From: JBFHES01 sp041584015
Lineage (GTDB): Bacteria; Bacteroidota; Bacteroidia; Bacteroidales; M50B96
Reading direction: 5' to 3'
Assembly: GCA_041584015.1 (NCBI GenBank)
Contig: JBFHES010000282.1
Coordinates: forward strand, 1-5,668
Length of the DNA stretch: 5,668 nt
Positions 1 through 4,957 of the stretch are shown here, piece by piece (the first letter of the stretch is position 1; each line of letters begins with the position of its first letter). Both the position numbers and the translations under genes were made by a program. Under the pieces are notes generated by a model. That model did no database searches, was not told where the DNA came from, and saw only the letters and a program-made list of their open reading frames with translations.

Positions 1-261
1 AGAATGTTAGATGCCTACTTTGTAAATCACTTATACTTTAGCTACTCATTAAAAAATGTAGTATTTAAGCAAATTGATTTCCATTTTCAGATTAAGAATA
101 TTTTTAATGAACAATACAATAGCAATGCTTATGGAGGCAACTGGTACGATGAAGCCGAGATTAGTAATGGATCGGTTTTAAGTGCAAATGAGAATACCTG
201 GGCTTACTATTTTCCGATGGCCGGAGTTCACTATTTTGGAGGTATTACGCTTAAATTCTAA
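1..261 (+). CDS. TonB-dependent outer-membrane receptor, C-terminal end (partial)
   Basis: This is the 3' end (86 codons and a TAA stop) of a gene whose start lies left of the window. The residues fit the last beta-strands of a TonB-dependent receptor: alternating hydrophobic/polar segments, the typical penultimate-strand signature IKNIFNEQYNSNAY, then the PMAGVHYFGGITLKF type of ending. The final residue is phenylalanine, as expected for a beta-barrel protein recognised by the BAM machinery. Such receptors take up siderophores, haem, cobalamin or glycans with energy from TonB, but the plug domain and N-terminus that would hint at the substrate are missing, so the substrate is unknown. The first ATG in the frame (base 4) is almost certainly internal, because the frame is open to base 1. 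The gene is convergent with pdxH. Its best transcript end is the plus-strand terminator inside the pdxH 3' end. Family assignment is fairly sure. Confidence 0.87.
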   Translation, partial: RMLDAYFVNHLYFSYSLKNVVFKQIDFHFQIKNIFNEQYNSNAYGGNWYDEAEISNGSVLSANENTWAYYFPMAGVHYFGGITLKF

Positions 262-269
262 AATATTAT

Positions 270-306
270 GTTAATGTTAAGATGCCAAGTGTGTCTTAAC
301 ATTAAC
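270..306 (-). terminator. Perfect 13-bp hairpin between convergent genes, probable pdxH terminator
   Basis: Arms 270-282 (GTTAATGTTAAGA) and 294-306 (TCTTAACATTAAC) are exact reverse complements around an 11-base loop. The hairpin lies directly after the stop codon of pdxH. Read on the minus strand it is followed by a U-rich stretch (ATAATATTTT). Read on the plus strand it has no T-run, so it suits the minus-strand gene better. The stem is AT-rich and thus a weaker terminator than the others in this window. It could also act as a 3'-end stabiliser for either transcript. Confidence 0.55.
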
Positions 307-945
307 TCATGGAGCTAAACGCTGAACCGTCCAGGTTTCAGCGTTTTTTTTATACTCGAAACGATCATGCAAACGATCTTCCCTCCCCTTCCAGAATTCT
401 ATTAAAGTTGGTTTAATAATATATCCACCCCAAAAGTCAGGTCGCTTTACCGGCATATCTTTCATGGCTTCCTCAAAGTCAGACTTCAAGTTCTCTAAAT
501 AATTTCGATTAGGAATTGGCTGACTCTGCGGCGATGCCCAGGCACCTATTTTACTTCCATCCGGACGGCTATCGAAATATTCATCAGAAGCCGCGTCATC
601 CAGTTTCTCAACAATACCTTCAATCCTTACTTGCCGTTCGAAAGCTGGCCAATAAATCACAGCAGCCACATGTTTATTAGCGCTTATCTGATCTGATTTC
701 CTACTTTGATAATTTGTAAAAAACACCAAGCCTTTTTTTGTAACTTGCTTTAACAATACCATTCTGGACGAAGGTTTATTCTCCGCATCTACAGTTGATA
801 AAGCCATTGCATTAAAATCAAGCAAATTATTCTGTTGCGCAAACTCCATCCATTCGTTAAGCAGATCAAGAGGAAACTCGCTAATACTCTGCTCATCCAT
901 TACTGGGGTATCTATTCTTACTGGTATTTTCAATGCTTTATTCAT
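307..945 (-). CDS. pdxH: Pyridoxamine/pyridoxine 5'-phosphate oxidase
   Basis: FMN-dependent enzyme that oxidises pyridoxamine 5'-phosphate or pyridoxine 5'-phosphate to pyridoxal 5'-phosphate with O2, releasing H2O2; cytoplasmic homodimer, last step of B6 biosynthesis and salvage. The 212 residues are close to the E. coli length (218) and carry the family motifs in order: RMVLLK 61-66 and SRK 81-83 (FMN/phosphate binding), ERQVRIEG 103-110, YFDSRPDGSKIGAWAS 123-138 with the substrate-contacting Tyr123, Arg127 and Ser131, FWGG 171-174, RLHDRF 191-196 with Arg191 and His193, and the C-terminal W205...RLAP 209-212. The N-terminus is odd: residues 1-30 lack the usual R-x-x-Y...GGL lid segment. 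An in-frame TAG at 958-960 rules out an upstream start, so ATG at 945 stands. Convergent with the receptor gene and divergent from the promoter at 983. I could not find a good minus-strand promoter. Confidence 0.95.
   Translation of the reverse strand: MNKALKIPVRIDTPVMDEQSISEFPLDLLNEWMEFAQQNNLLDFNAMALSTVDAENKPSSRMVLLKQVTKKGLVFFTNYQSRKSDQISANKHVAAVIYWPAFERQVRIEGIVEKLDDAASDEYFDSRPDGSKIGAWASPQSQPIPNRNYLENLKSDFEEAMKDMPVKRPDFWGGYIIKPTLIEFWKGREDRLHDRFEYKKNAETWTVQRLAP
317..351 (+). terminator. Rho-independent terminator for the TonB receptor, inside the pdxH 3' coding end
   Basis: The 10-bp stem AAACGCTGAA (317-326) pairs with TTCAGCGTTT (337-346). CC 327-328 can also pair with GG 334-335 past a bulged T. 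The stem runs into eight consecutive Ts (344-351), a classic intrinsic terminator on the plus strand. Read on the minus strand it lacks a T-run after the stem, so it should not stop pdxH transcription. It lies within the last 14 codons of the convergent pdxH, so the same bases encode the conserved C-terminus of that enzyme. Confidence 0.8.
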
Positions 946-1506
946 TATCTGTTTAAGCTAAAAGTTTATGCATTTGCAACTGTTTGTTATACTCTAAATC
1001 TTTTGTATTTTTGCACTCTCAAAGTTTGCAGGTTCTGAACGCTATTATTGTTACTATACCAAATATCAACAAGAGTACAAAGTGAACAGCTAAATAGCAA
1101 TAAGAGTTCAGGAATGAAAAGAATAAGTGGGTGATAATTTAAGGTAGCTATGATGTTATCAGGGAGGCAAAAGTTGGATGTAAAATCATATCGAATTCTG
1201 ACCAAGATACATATGTGTCTATATCATTATCCAAATTCTAAGTATTTAAAATCATCAAAAAAAAGTTCCACAGTAAAGGCTCATGAACAAAATCTAACAA
1301 ATATCTACATCGAGTATCCTTTAAATTGGTTTGAGGCATGCTCTGATATAAGCAACAATTATAAAAGTATTACAATGAAGCATAAGCAATCCTTTCAACT
1401 CACAACATTGAGAAATGCGCACCCTTCATTTTTAATATATCAATCATAGAACTATTATAATTATGCAAAACCAATTACATATTAGTAACCCAAAAATGTA
1501 ACTAAA
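946..1506. other. 561-base region without a convincing gene between pdxH and hemD
   Basis: The region opens with a rightward Bacteroidota-type promoter (983-1013). Just after the predicted start, 1035-1111 can fold: CTGAAC 1035-1040 with GTTCAG 1106-1111 and TTATTG 1045-1050 with CAATAA 1098-1103; GCTATT 1041-1046 with AATAGC 1093-1098 is an alternative. A 99-codon open frame at 1150-1449 has an AAGG upstream, but its product is rich in Ser, Lys, Asn and Tyr, has almost no Gly, Ala or Val, and shows no recognisable motif. I read it as chance. No tRNA, SRP, tmRNA or transposase signature was seen on either strand, and no convincing terminator. The region could be a long hemD leader, a small-RNA locus or the remains of a decayed gene. 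Confidence 0.6.
983..1013 (+). promoter_or_regulatory. Bacteroidota-type promoter (TTTG - 19 nt - TATTTTTG) pointing toward hemD
   Basis: TTTG at 983-986 is followed after exactly 19 bases by TATTTTTG at 1006-1013. This matches the Bacteroidota primary sigma consensus, TTTG near -33 and TAnnTTTG near -7, at every specified position. Transcription would begin around 1018-1022. The first convincing rightward gene is hemD at 1507, so the leader would be nearly 490 bases unless a small RNA or unrecognised gene lies between. I found no second match of this quality between 1014 and 1506. Confidence 0.7.
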
Positions 1507-2277
1507 TTGGAAAAAATTAGAAAAATCCTGGTGTCCCAGCCAAAACCTAGCTCAGACAGATCGCCCTATTTTGATTTGGCTGAAAAAAATAATTTGAAAA
1601 TTGATTTCCAGAAGTTCATTAGAATCGAAGGTGTTTCATCCAAATCATATCGTGAATCAAAAGTTCGGATTCTTGATCATACGGGTGTAATCTTTACAAG
1701 CAGAGTTGCAATCGATAATTTTTTTAGAATCTGTGAGGAATCAAGGATTACTGTTCCTGACAGTATGAAATATTTCTGTGCAACGGAATCTATCGCTCTG
1801 TACTTGCAGAAATATATTGTATATCGAAAGCGAAAGATCTTCTTCGGAGAAAAATCAATTGATGGACTGATTGAAATTATCAAGTCTAAGCATTCCAGTG
1901 GAACTTTATTACTCACTTTATCTGATACTCCGGTTGATGAGTTAAGCAACAAGCTCGACGCCAACAAGATAAAATATTCTGGACTCGTGCTCTTTCAAAC
2001 TCTGAGTTGCGATTTAAAGAAAGAGATAGATGATATTAATGACTACGATTTAATTGTACTTTTTACACCTGTGGGCATTACCTCTTTGTTTGATAATTAC
2101 CCTGACTTTAAGCAAGGCGACATGCGTATTGCAACCTTTGGTCCATCAACACAGAAAGCTGCCATTGAAGCAGGCTTAAGAATAGATATTAAAGCTCCTA
2201 CTAAAGAAGCTCCTTCAATGACGATGGCAATTGATCAATACATTGCAGAGTTTGCAAAAAATAACAAAAAGAAATAA
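1507..2277 (+). CDS. hemD: Uroporphyrinogen-III synthase
   Basis: Converts hydroxymethylbilane to uroporphyrinogen III by ring closure with inversion of ring D, the branch-point step toward haem, sirohaem and cobalamin; cytoplasmic, cofactor-free. The 256-residue product has the Bacteroidota HemD layout: N-terminal ILVSQPKP 7-14, SPYFDLAEKNNLKIDF 19-34, FTSRVAID 63-70, KYFCATESIALYLQKYIVYRKRKIFFG 88-114 around the inter-domain linker, then LFTPVGITSLF 185-195 and IATFGPSTQKAAIEAGL 208-224, ending in a PTKEAPSM segment. The start is TTG: the only upstream sequence in frame runs to a TAA at 1486-1488 without ATG or GTG, and the family motif begins at residue 7, so a later start would cut it. 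No Shine-Dalgarno sequence is evident, which is common in this phylum. It probably uses the promoter at 983-1013 and ends at the hairpin at 2292-2331. In many Bacteroidota a DUF4271 membrane-protein gene precedes hemD; none is present here. Confidence 0.92.
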   Translation: MEKIRKILVSQPKPSSDRSPYFDLAEKNNLKIDFQKFIRIEGVSSKSYRESKVRILDHTGVIFTSRVAIDNFFRICEESRITVPDSMKYFCATESIALYLQKYIVYRKRKIFFGEKSIDGLIEIIKSKHSSGTLLLTLSDTPVDELSNKLDANKIKYSGLVLFQTLSCDLKKEIDDINDYDLIVLFTPVGITSLFDNYPDFKQGDMRIATFGPSTQKAAIEAGLRIDIKAPTKEAPSMTMAIDQYIAEFAKNNKKK

Positions 2278-2291
2278 TTAATATTCAAAGC

Positions 2292-2331
2292 AAAAAATAG
2301 CCTGTCAGATATATTGACAGGCTATTTTTTT
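2292..2331. terminator. Strong bidirectional intrinsic terminator between hemD and the C1B peptidase gene
   Basis: A perfect 16-bp stem is formed by AAAAAATAGCCTGTCA (2292-2307) and TGACAGGCTATTTTTT (2315-2330) around a 7-base loop. Seven Ts (2325-2331) follow on the plus strand, and the six As at the left end give a U-run on the minus strand. It lies 14 bases after the hemD stop and just beyond the stop of the leftward peptidase gene, so one element can end both transcripts. Confidence 0.93.
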
Positions 2332-2336
2332 ATGCC

Positions 2337-3731
2337 TTAATTATCAGGGGCAAACATTGGATCCCAAGGAGGAAGAACAACTGGCTCCATTTTCAGAATT
2401 TTCAATACTTTAGGTGTAACATATTCCTTTTTCACCACCACTCGAAACATATATTCATCAAACCATTCGTCTGTCATGGTAAGATAACCTTGATGGCCCG
2501 AGCTTGCTCCCCAACTATTCTCGAGAAGCCATTTTGTTGGATGTTCATTTTCATCAACATCTACACCAACCAAGGCCATACCATGCGATGATCCACTAGC
2601 GAAAGTACGCACACGCTCATCTTTATTCATTCCAAACTTCACTCCATAAAGAGCTTCATAATCATAATTATCAAGCGATAATAAACCTTCTTTCTTGTCT
2701 AATTGCTTACCTACATCACAAGAGAAATACATGGCATTATTATTCTTAATAGATGCCAGTGCATATTGCTTAATCTCTTTGGCCGGCAAGTTTATATATC
2801 TCCAGTTTTTTCCTTCCAGAACATTTCTATCAAGATCAATCTCGTAAAGTTTATAATACTCACGAGTTGGATCATCCATCAACATCACATGCTCATTAAA
2901 GTCTAATTCGGGGAATAGCTCCTTTTTAAACTCCTGTGGTGTGTAAGTTTTTTCCTCGCTTAGTTCACCATTGCTATTTCTAAATCTCCAGGTAAATTCC
3001 TCGGGAGGAGTACCCAAATGCAAAGCCAATAAATGATAAATTTCGGCTAGCATTTGCGTGCTGGTGCTTTCAACCTCAGAACCTGTTTTTCCGGCAGCAA
3101 TCATTTCTCGTATAACTAGTGCATTTTCCCGAAGCTTGGTTCTAATCATTTTATTAAGCGTACCTGTCTTTTCACTATGATAGGTTTCCGGCATTGCCTC
3201 TTTGGGTACAAAGCCATATTTATCAACCAAATTGGTAAATGAATTCCAAACACCTCCATCACCAATCGGCGATTTCAACAACCATTCAACCTTCTTATTA
3301 TCCATAGGTTCTAGTGCCGTTTTCTGCACCTCATTTATGAACAGATTTGATTTCTCAAGGATATCGAAGAAATACAAATAATTTGTAGAGAACTCGAAAC
3401 CAGTAAGATTGTATTTAGAAATAACAGCCGGGCGTAATACATTCAGGCCGGTAAACATCCAGCATCTGCCTGAACTTTTCTGATTGGTAATCCCCTTTAC
3501 CGACACCTTGTACTTAAACTCATGGTCGGTTTTACCAACGTTTGTTCTGTTCTTAGCAAGGGCATTAATACTATTGTTAGAGATTGCATTTTGTAAGGCA
3601 ATCTTTTGCTCAAACTCGTTATGAAACTTCTTAATAAGCTCCAAGCGTTTTTGTGATATTTGTCCAGCATTTTGAGCCAGCAATGGAAAAATAGCCATTA
3701 CCAGTCCAATCATTAAAATTATCCTTCTCAT
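2337..3731 (-). CDS. Secreted C1B (bleomycin hydrolase/aminopeptidase C-like) cysteine peptidase
   Basis: A papain-fold cysteine aminopeptidase of the C1B family (yeast Gal6, human BLMH, Lactococcus PepC), 464 residues against about 435-455 for cytoplasmic relatives; the extra length is an N-terminal signal peptide (MRR, hydrophobic 4-19, likely cleavage before Gln20, as is common in Bacteroidota). Catalytic residues are all visible: oxyanion Gln84 and nucleophile Cys90 in NQKSSGRCWMF, His383 in SSHGMALVGV and Asn405 in ENSWG. FEFSTNYLYFFDILEKSN 112-129 and GDGGVWNSF 158-165 also fit the family. The C-terminus EPVVLPPWDPMFAPDN resembles the BLMH arm that reaches into the active site, but its last residues differ (see findings). 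Its location is probably the periplasm or outer surface, with a role in peptide trimming; the substrate cannot be told. ATG at 3731 is supported by the signal peptide. It is transcribed divergently from the lipoprotein gene, which shares the intergenic region holding the FNR-type site. Confidence 0.93.
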   Translation of the reverse strand: MRRIILMIGLVMAIFPLLAQNAGQISQKRLELIKKFHNEFEQKIALQNAISNNSINALAKNRTNVGKTDHEFKYKVSVKGITNQKSSGRCWMFTGLNVLRPAVISKYNLTGFEFSTNYLYFFDILEKSNLFINEVQKTALEPMDNKKVEWLLKSPIGDGGVWNSFTNLVDKYGFVPKEAMPETYHSEKTGTLNKMIRTKLRENALVIREMIAAGKTGSEVESTSTQMLAEIYHLLALHLGTPPEEFTWRFRNSNGELSEEKTYTPQEFKKELFPELDFNEHVMLMDDPTREYYKLYEIDLDRNVLEGKNWRYINLPAKEIKQYALASIKNNNAMYFSCDVGKQLDKKEGLLSLDNYDYEALYGVKFGMNKDERVRTFASGSSHGMALVGVDVDENEHPTKWLLENSWGASSGHQGYLTMTDEWFDEYMFRVVVKKEYVTPKVLKILKMEPVVLPPWDPMFAPDN

Positions 3732-3761
3732 TGATTATTTCATTTTAGTATTTTCCGAAAA

Positions 3762-3792
3762 CAAATTAACAGCTGTTTAAGCGAAAAATAAA
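3762..3792 (-). promoter_or_regulatory. Weak candidate promoter for the C1B peptidase gene
   Basis: On the minus strand TTTA (3792-3789) is followed after 19 bases by TTAATTTG (3769-3762). This is one mismatch from TTTG and one mismatch from TAnnTTTG at the standard spacing. It would start transcription about 24 bases before the ATG at 3731. If it is correct, the centre of the FNR-type palindrome (3815.5) sits about 60 bases upstream of the start, a usual activator position for CRP/FNR proteins. The match is imperfect and could be chance in AT-rich DNA. Confidence 0.3.
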
Positions 3793-3803
3793 TTTATTCA
3801 CTA

Positions 3804-3811
3804 TATATTTG
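3804..3811 (+). promoter_or_regulatory. -7 element TATATTTG of the lipoprotein promoter
   Basis: TATATTTG matches the Bacteroidota TAnnTTTG element exactly and lies 28 bases before the ATG at 3840, giving a predicted leader of about 20 bases. No TTTG is found at the ideal distance upstream; the nearest relative is TTTA at 3776-3779, five bases too far. The promoter may therefore be weak or regulated. Its last four bases are also the first bases of the FNR-type palindrome. Confidence 0.5.
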
Positions 3812-3823
3812 ATGCAAATCAAA
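3808..3823. promoter_or_regulatory. FNR/CRP-type operator, TTTGATGCAAATCAAA
   Basis: Arms TTTGAT (3808-3813) and ATCAAA (3818-3823) are perfect reverse complements around GCAA. The core TTGATnnnnATCAA is identical to the consensus bound by E. coli FNR, and the half-site geometry is that of CRP/FNR-family dimers, which are common in Bacteroidota. It overlaps the -7 element and predicted start of the rightward lipoprotein promoter, a position expected to repress. It lies about 85 bases from the leftward peptidase start codon, where it could activate. The cognate regulator is not in this window. Confidence 0.55.
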
Positions 3824-3839
3824 CAAAAATATAAAAGAG

Positions 3840-4304
3840 ATGAAATTAAATTGCTGGTCAATAATTATTGCTAGTGTACTTATCCTGTCGGCTACCTTTA
3901 GTTCTTGCAAATTGGAGGAAAAAGAAGGATGTGCAAAAACGGAATATCCGGGCGGTAAAGTTGTAAATCTTGAAACAACGGTACACATTAAAGAATTTGC
4001 AACCAACGACCCAGTTGTTGGTGAGCAGTTCTCTTTACAGGTTGATCATATCACCTGCGAAGGTGATACTGCATTATTGTACTATAATGATCAGGATACA
4101 ACTGATGCTGAAGGACTATACGTTTCTGATGTTCTTAATTTTGTAATGTATAATTCGGCGGACAAAATCGAGGTTACCGCTATAGCACCAAACCTGGTAT
4201 TTCATAATCAAAACTACATGAAACAAACCATCAAGTTTGGTGAATTTAAAGGAACAGGAAAAGATGAAGTATTACTGCAAATAAATAAGGCCTTGCAACC
4301 ATAA
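3840..4304 (+). CDS. Small putative surface lipoprotein, possibly with an Ig-like domain
   Basis: No named family is recognised. The 154-residue product begins with a lipoprotein signal peptide: MKLNCWS, hydrophobic 8-20, then TFSSC with the acylated Cys at position 23. After the cysteine comes KLEEKEG, a lysine and acid-rich stretch like the lipoprotein export signal that sends Bacteroidota lipoproteins to the cell surface. Residues 40-120 alternate in beta-strand fashion, with VHIKEFATNDPVVGEQFSL and DTTDAEGLYVSD resembling the 'pv.ga.v...T...G.y' pattern of carboxypeptidase-regulatory or Ig-like domains; this is a loose similarity. Cys31 and Cys73 could form a disulfide. Its -7 element overlaps an FNR-type site. 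The stop is 66 bases before the thioredoxin-fold gene on the same strand, so an operon is plausible. Lipoprotein nature is quite sure; function is unknown. Confidence 0.85.
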   Translation: MKLNCWSIIIASVLILSATFSSCKLEEKEGCAKTEYPGGKVVNLETTVHIKEFATNDPVVGEQFSLQVDHITCEGDTALLYYNDQDTTDAEGLYVSDVLNFVMYNSADKIEVTAIAPNLVFHNQNYMKQTIKFGEFKGTGKDEVLLQINKALQP

Positions 4305-4337
4305 ACCGGTTTCAAAGCACATACGAATAAACTTTTT

Positions 4338-4375
4338 GCCATATCCGGTGTTCTTCTTAAAACACTAGATATGGC
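4338..4375 (+). promoter_or_regulatory. Hairpin that encloses the start codon of the thioredoxin-fold gene
   Basis: GCCATATC (4338-4345) pairs with GATATGGC (4368-4375). After one C/A mismatch, GGTGTT (4347-4352) pairs with AACACT (4361-4366, one G-U pair), leaving an 8-base loop. The ATG at 4371-4373 lies inside the 3' arm, so the folded RNA would hide the start codon. TTTT follows (4376-4379), so it could also act as a weak intrinsic terminator or attenuator after the lipoprotein gene. Either way it would set expression of the second gene relative to the first. The stem is read directly; the function is inferred. Confidence 0.5.
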
Positions 4376-4952
4376 TTTTACTTTGGAATTAGGCAATAAA
4401 GCTCCCGGCTTTAAGCTTCCGGCTACTGATGGCAAAACATACAGTTTAGGTTCTTTCGATGACAATGAAATTATAGTAATCTTTTTTACTTGTAACCACT
4501 GCCCTTATGTAATAGGCAGCGACGAGCACACACGTAAAGTTGCAAATGAGTTTGCGAGCAAGGGTGTCAAATTTATTGGTATTAACTCGAATAGTAGAAA
4601 CACCTACGAAGAAGATAGTTTTCCAAACATGGTTAAAAGAATGGAGCAACATTCATTTCCATGGATTTATCTTTATGATGAATCACAAGAAGTAGCAAAA
4701 ACCTACGGAGCGCTAAGGACACCGCATTTTTATGTATTTAATAAAAATAGAGAACTGGTTTACACCGGACGCTCCATTGATACACCAAGAGATTATACAC
4801 AGGCAACAACAAACGAATTGGTTGTTGCATTAAATGAATTAATTGCTGGAAAAAAACTTAGCATGCCAATGACCACTCCTATTGGTTGTAATGTTAAATG
4901 GGATGGTAAAGATAAACATTGGATGCCTGTTGATGCATGCGATTTAATATAA
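4371..4952 (+). CDS. Thioredoxin-fold, peroxiredoxin-like protein (AhpC/TSA type)
   Basis: A 193-residue cytoplasmic protein (no signal peptide) of the peroxiredoxin-like/thioredoxin family often annotated 'thioredoxin family protein'. In order: GNKAPGFKLPATDGKTYSL 8-26, the typical AhpC/TSA entry; FFTCNHCPYV 38-47 with the CxxC pair Cys41 and Cys44; GINSNSRNTYEEDSFPNMVKRM 70-91, a hallmark of this subfamily; YLYDESQEVAKTYGALRTPHFYVF 100-123 with the probable cis-proline Pro118; YTGRSIDTP 131-139; and PIGCNVKW 170-177, the family's C-terminal cysteine motif. It extends about 16 residues further and carries another cysteine, Cys190. Expected role is thiol-disulfide exchange or peroxide reduction; the partner is unknown. 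ATG at 4371 is the only start: the frame has no other start back to the lipoprotein stop at 4302, in the same frame. The ATG lies in a hairpin. Likely co-transcribed with the lipoprotein gene. Confidence 0.9.
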   Translation: MAFTLELGNKAPGFKLPATDGKTYSLGSFDDNEIIVIFFTCNHCPYVIGSDEHTRKVANEFASKGVKFIGINSNSRNTYEEDSFPNMVKRMEQHSFPWIYLYDESQEVAKTYGALRTPHFYVFNKNRELVYTGRSIDTPRDYTQATTNELVVALNELIAGKKLSMPMTTPIGCNVKWDGKDKHWMPVDACDLI

Positions 4953-4957
4953 AATAC

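Noticed and set aside
835..1038. Plus-strand frame overlapping the start of pdxH
   Set aside because: It is antisense to well-supported pdxH codons, has no family features, and runs through the promoter at 983-1013.
987..1205. Minus-strand frame of 72 codons with a hydrophobic stretch (LILFIPELLLLFSC)
   Set aside because: It covers the rightward promoter, has no ribosome binding site or family features, and the hydrophobic run is what AT-rich antisense DNA often encodes.
1150..1449. Open frame of 99 codons upstream of hemD, ATG-ATG start with AAGG before it
   Set aside because: The product has almost no Gly, Ala or Val, is rich in Ser, Lys, Asn and Tyr, and shows no motif, signal peptide or membrane segment. 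The codon pattern looks like unconstrained AT-rich DNA. A conserved homologue in a translated search would reverse this.
1183..1653. 11-base direct repeat AAATCATATCG upstream of and inside hemD
   Set aside because: An exact 11-mer pair is expected several times by chance in a window of this size, and the flanks do not match.
1677..1967. Minus-strand frame of 96 codons inside hemD
   Set aside because: It is a shadow of the strongly supported hemD coding frame.
4331..4338. Possible -7 element (ACTTTTTG) for a separate promoter of the thioredoxin-fold gene
   Set aside because: It lacks the TA of TAnnTTTG and has no TTTG at the right distance; the nearest TTTC is only 16 bases upstream.
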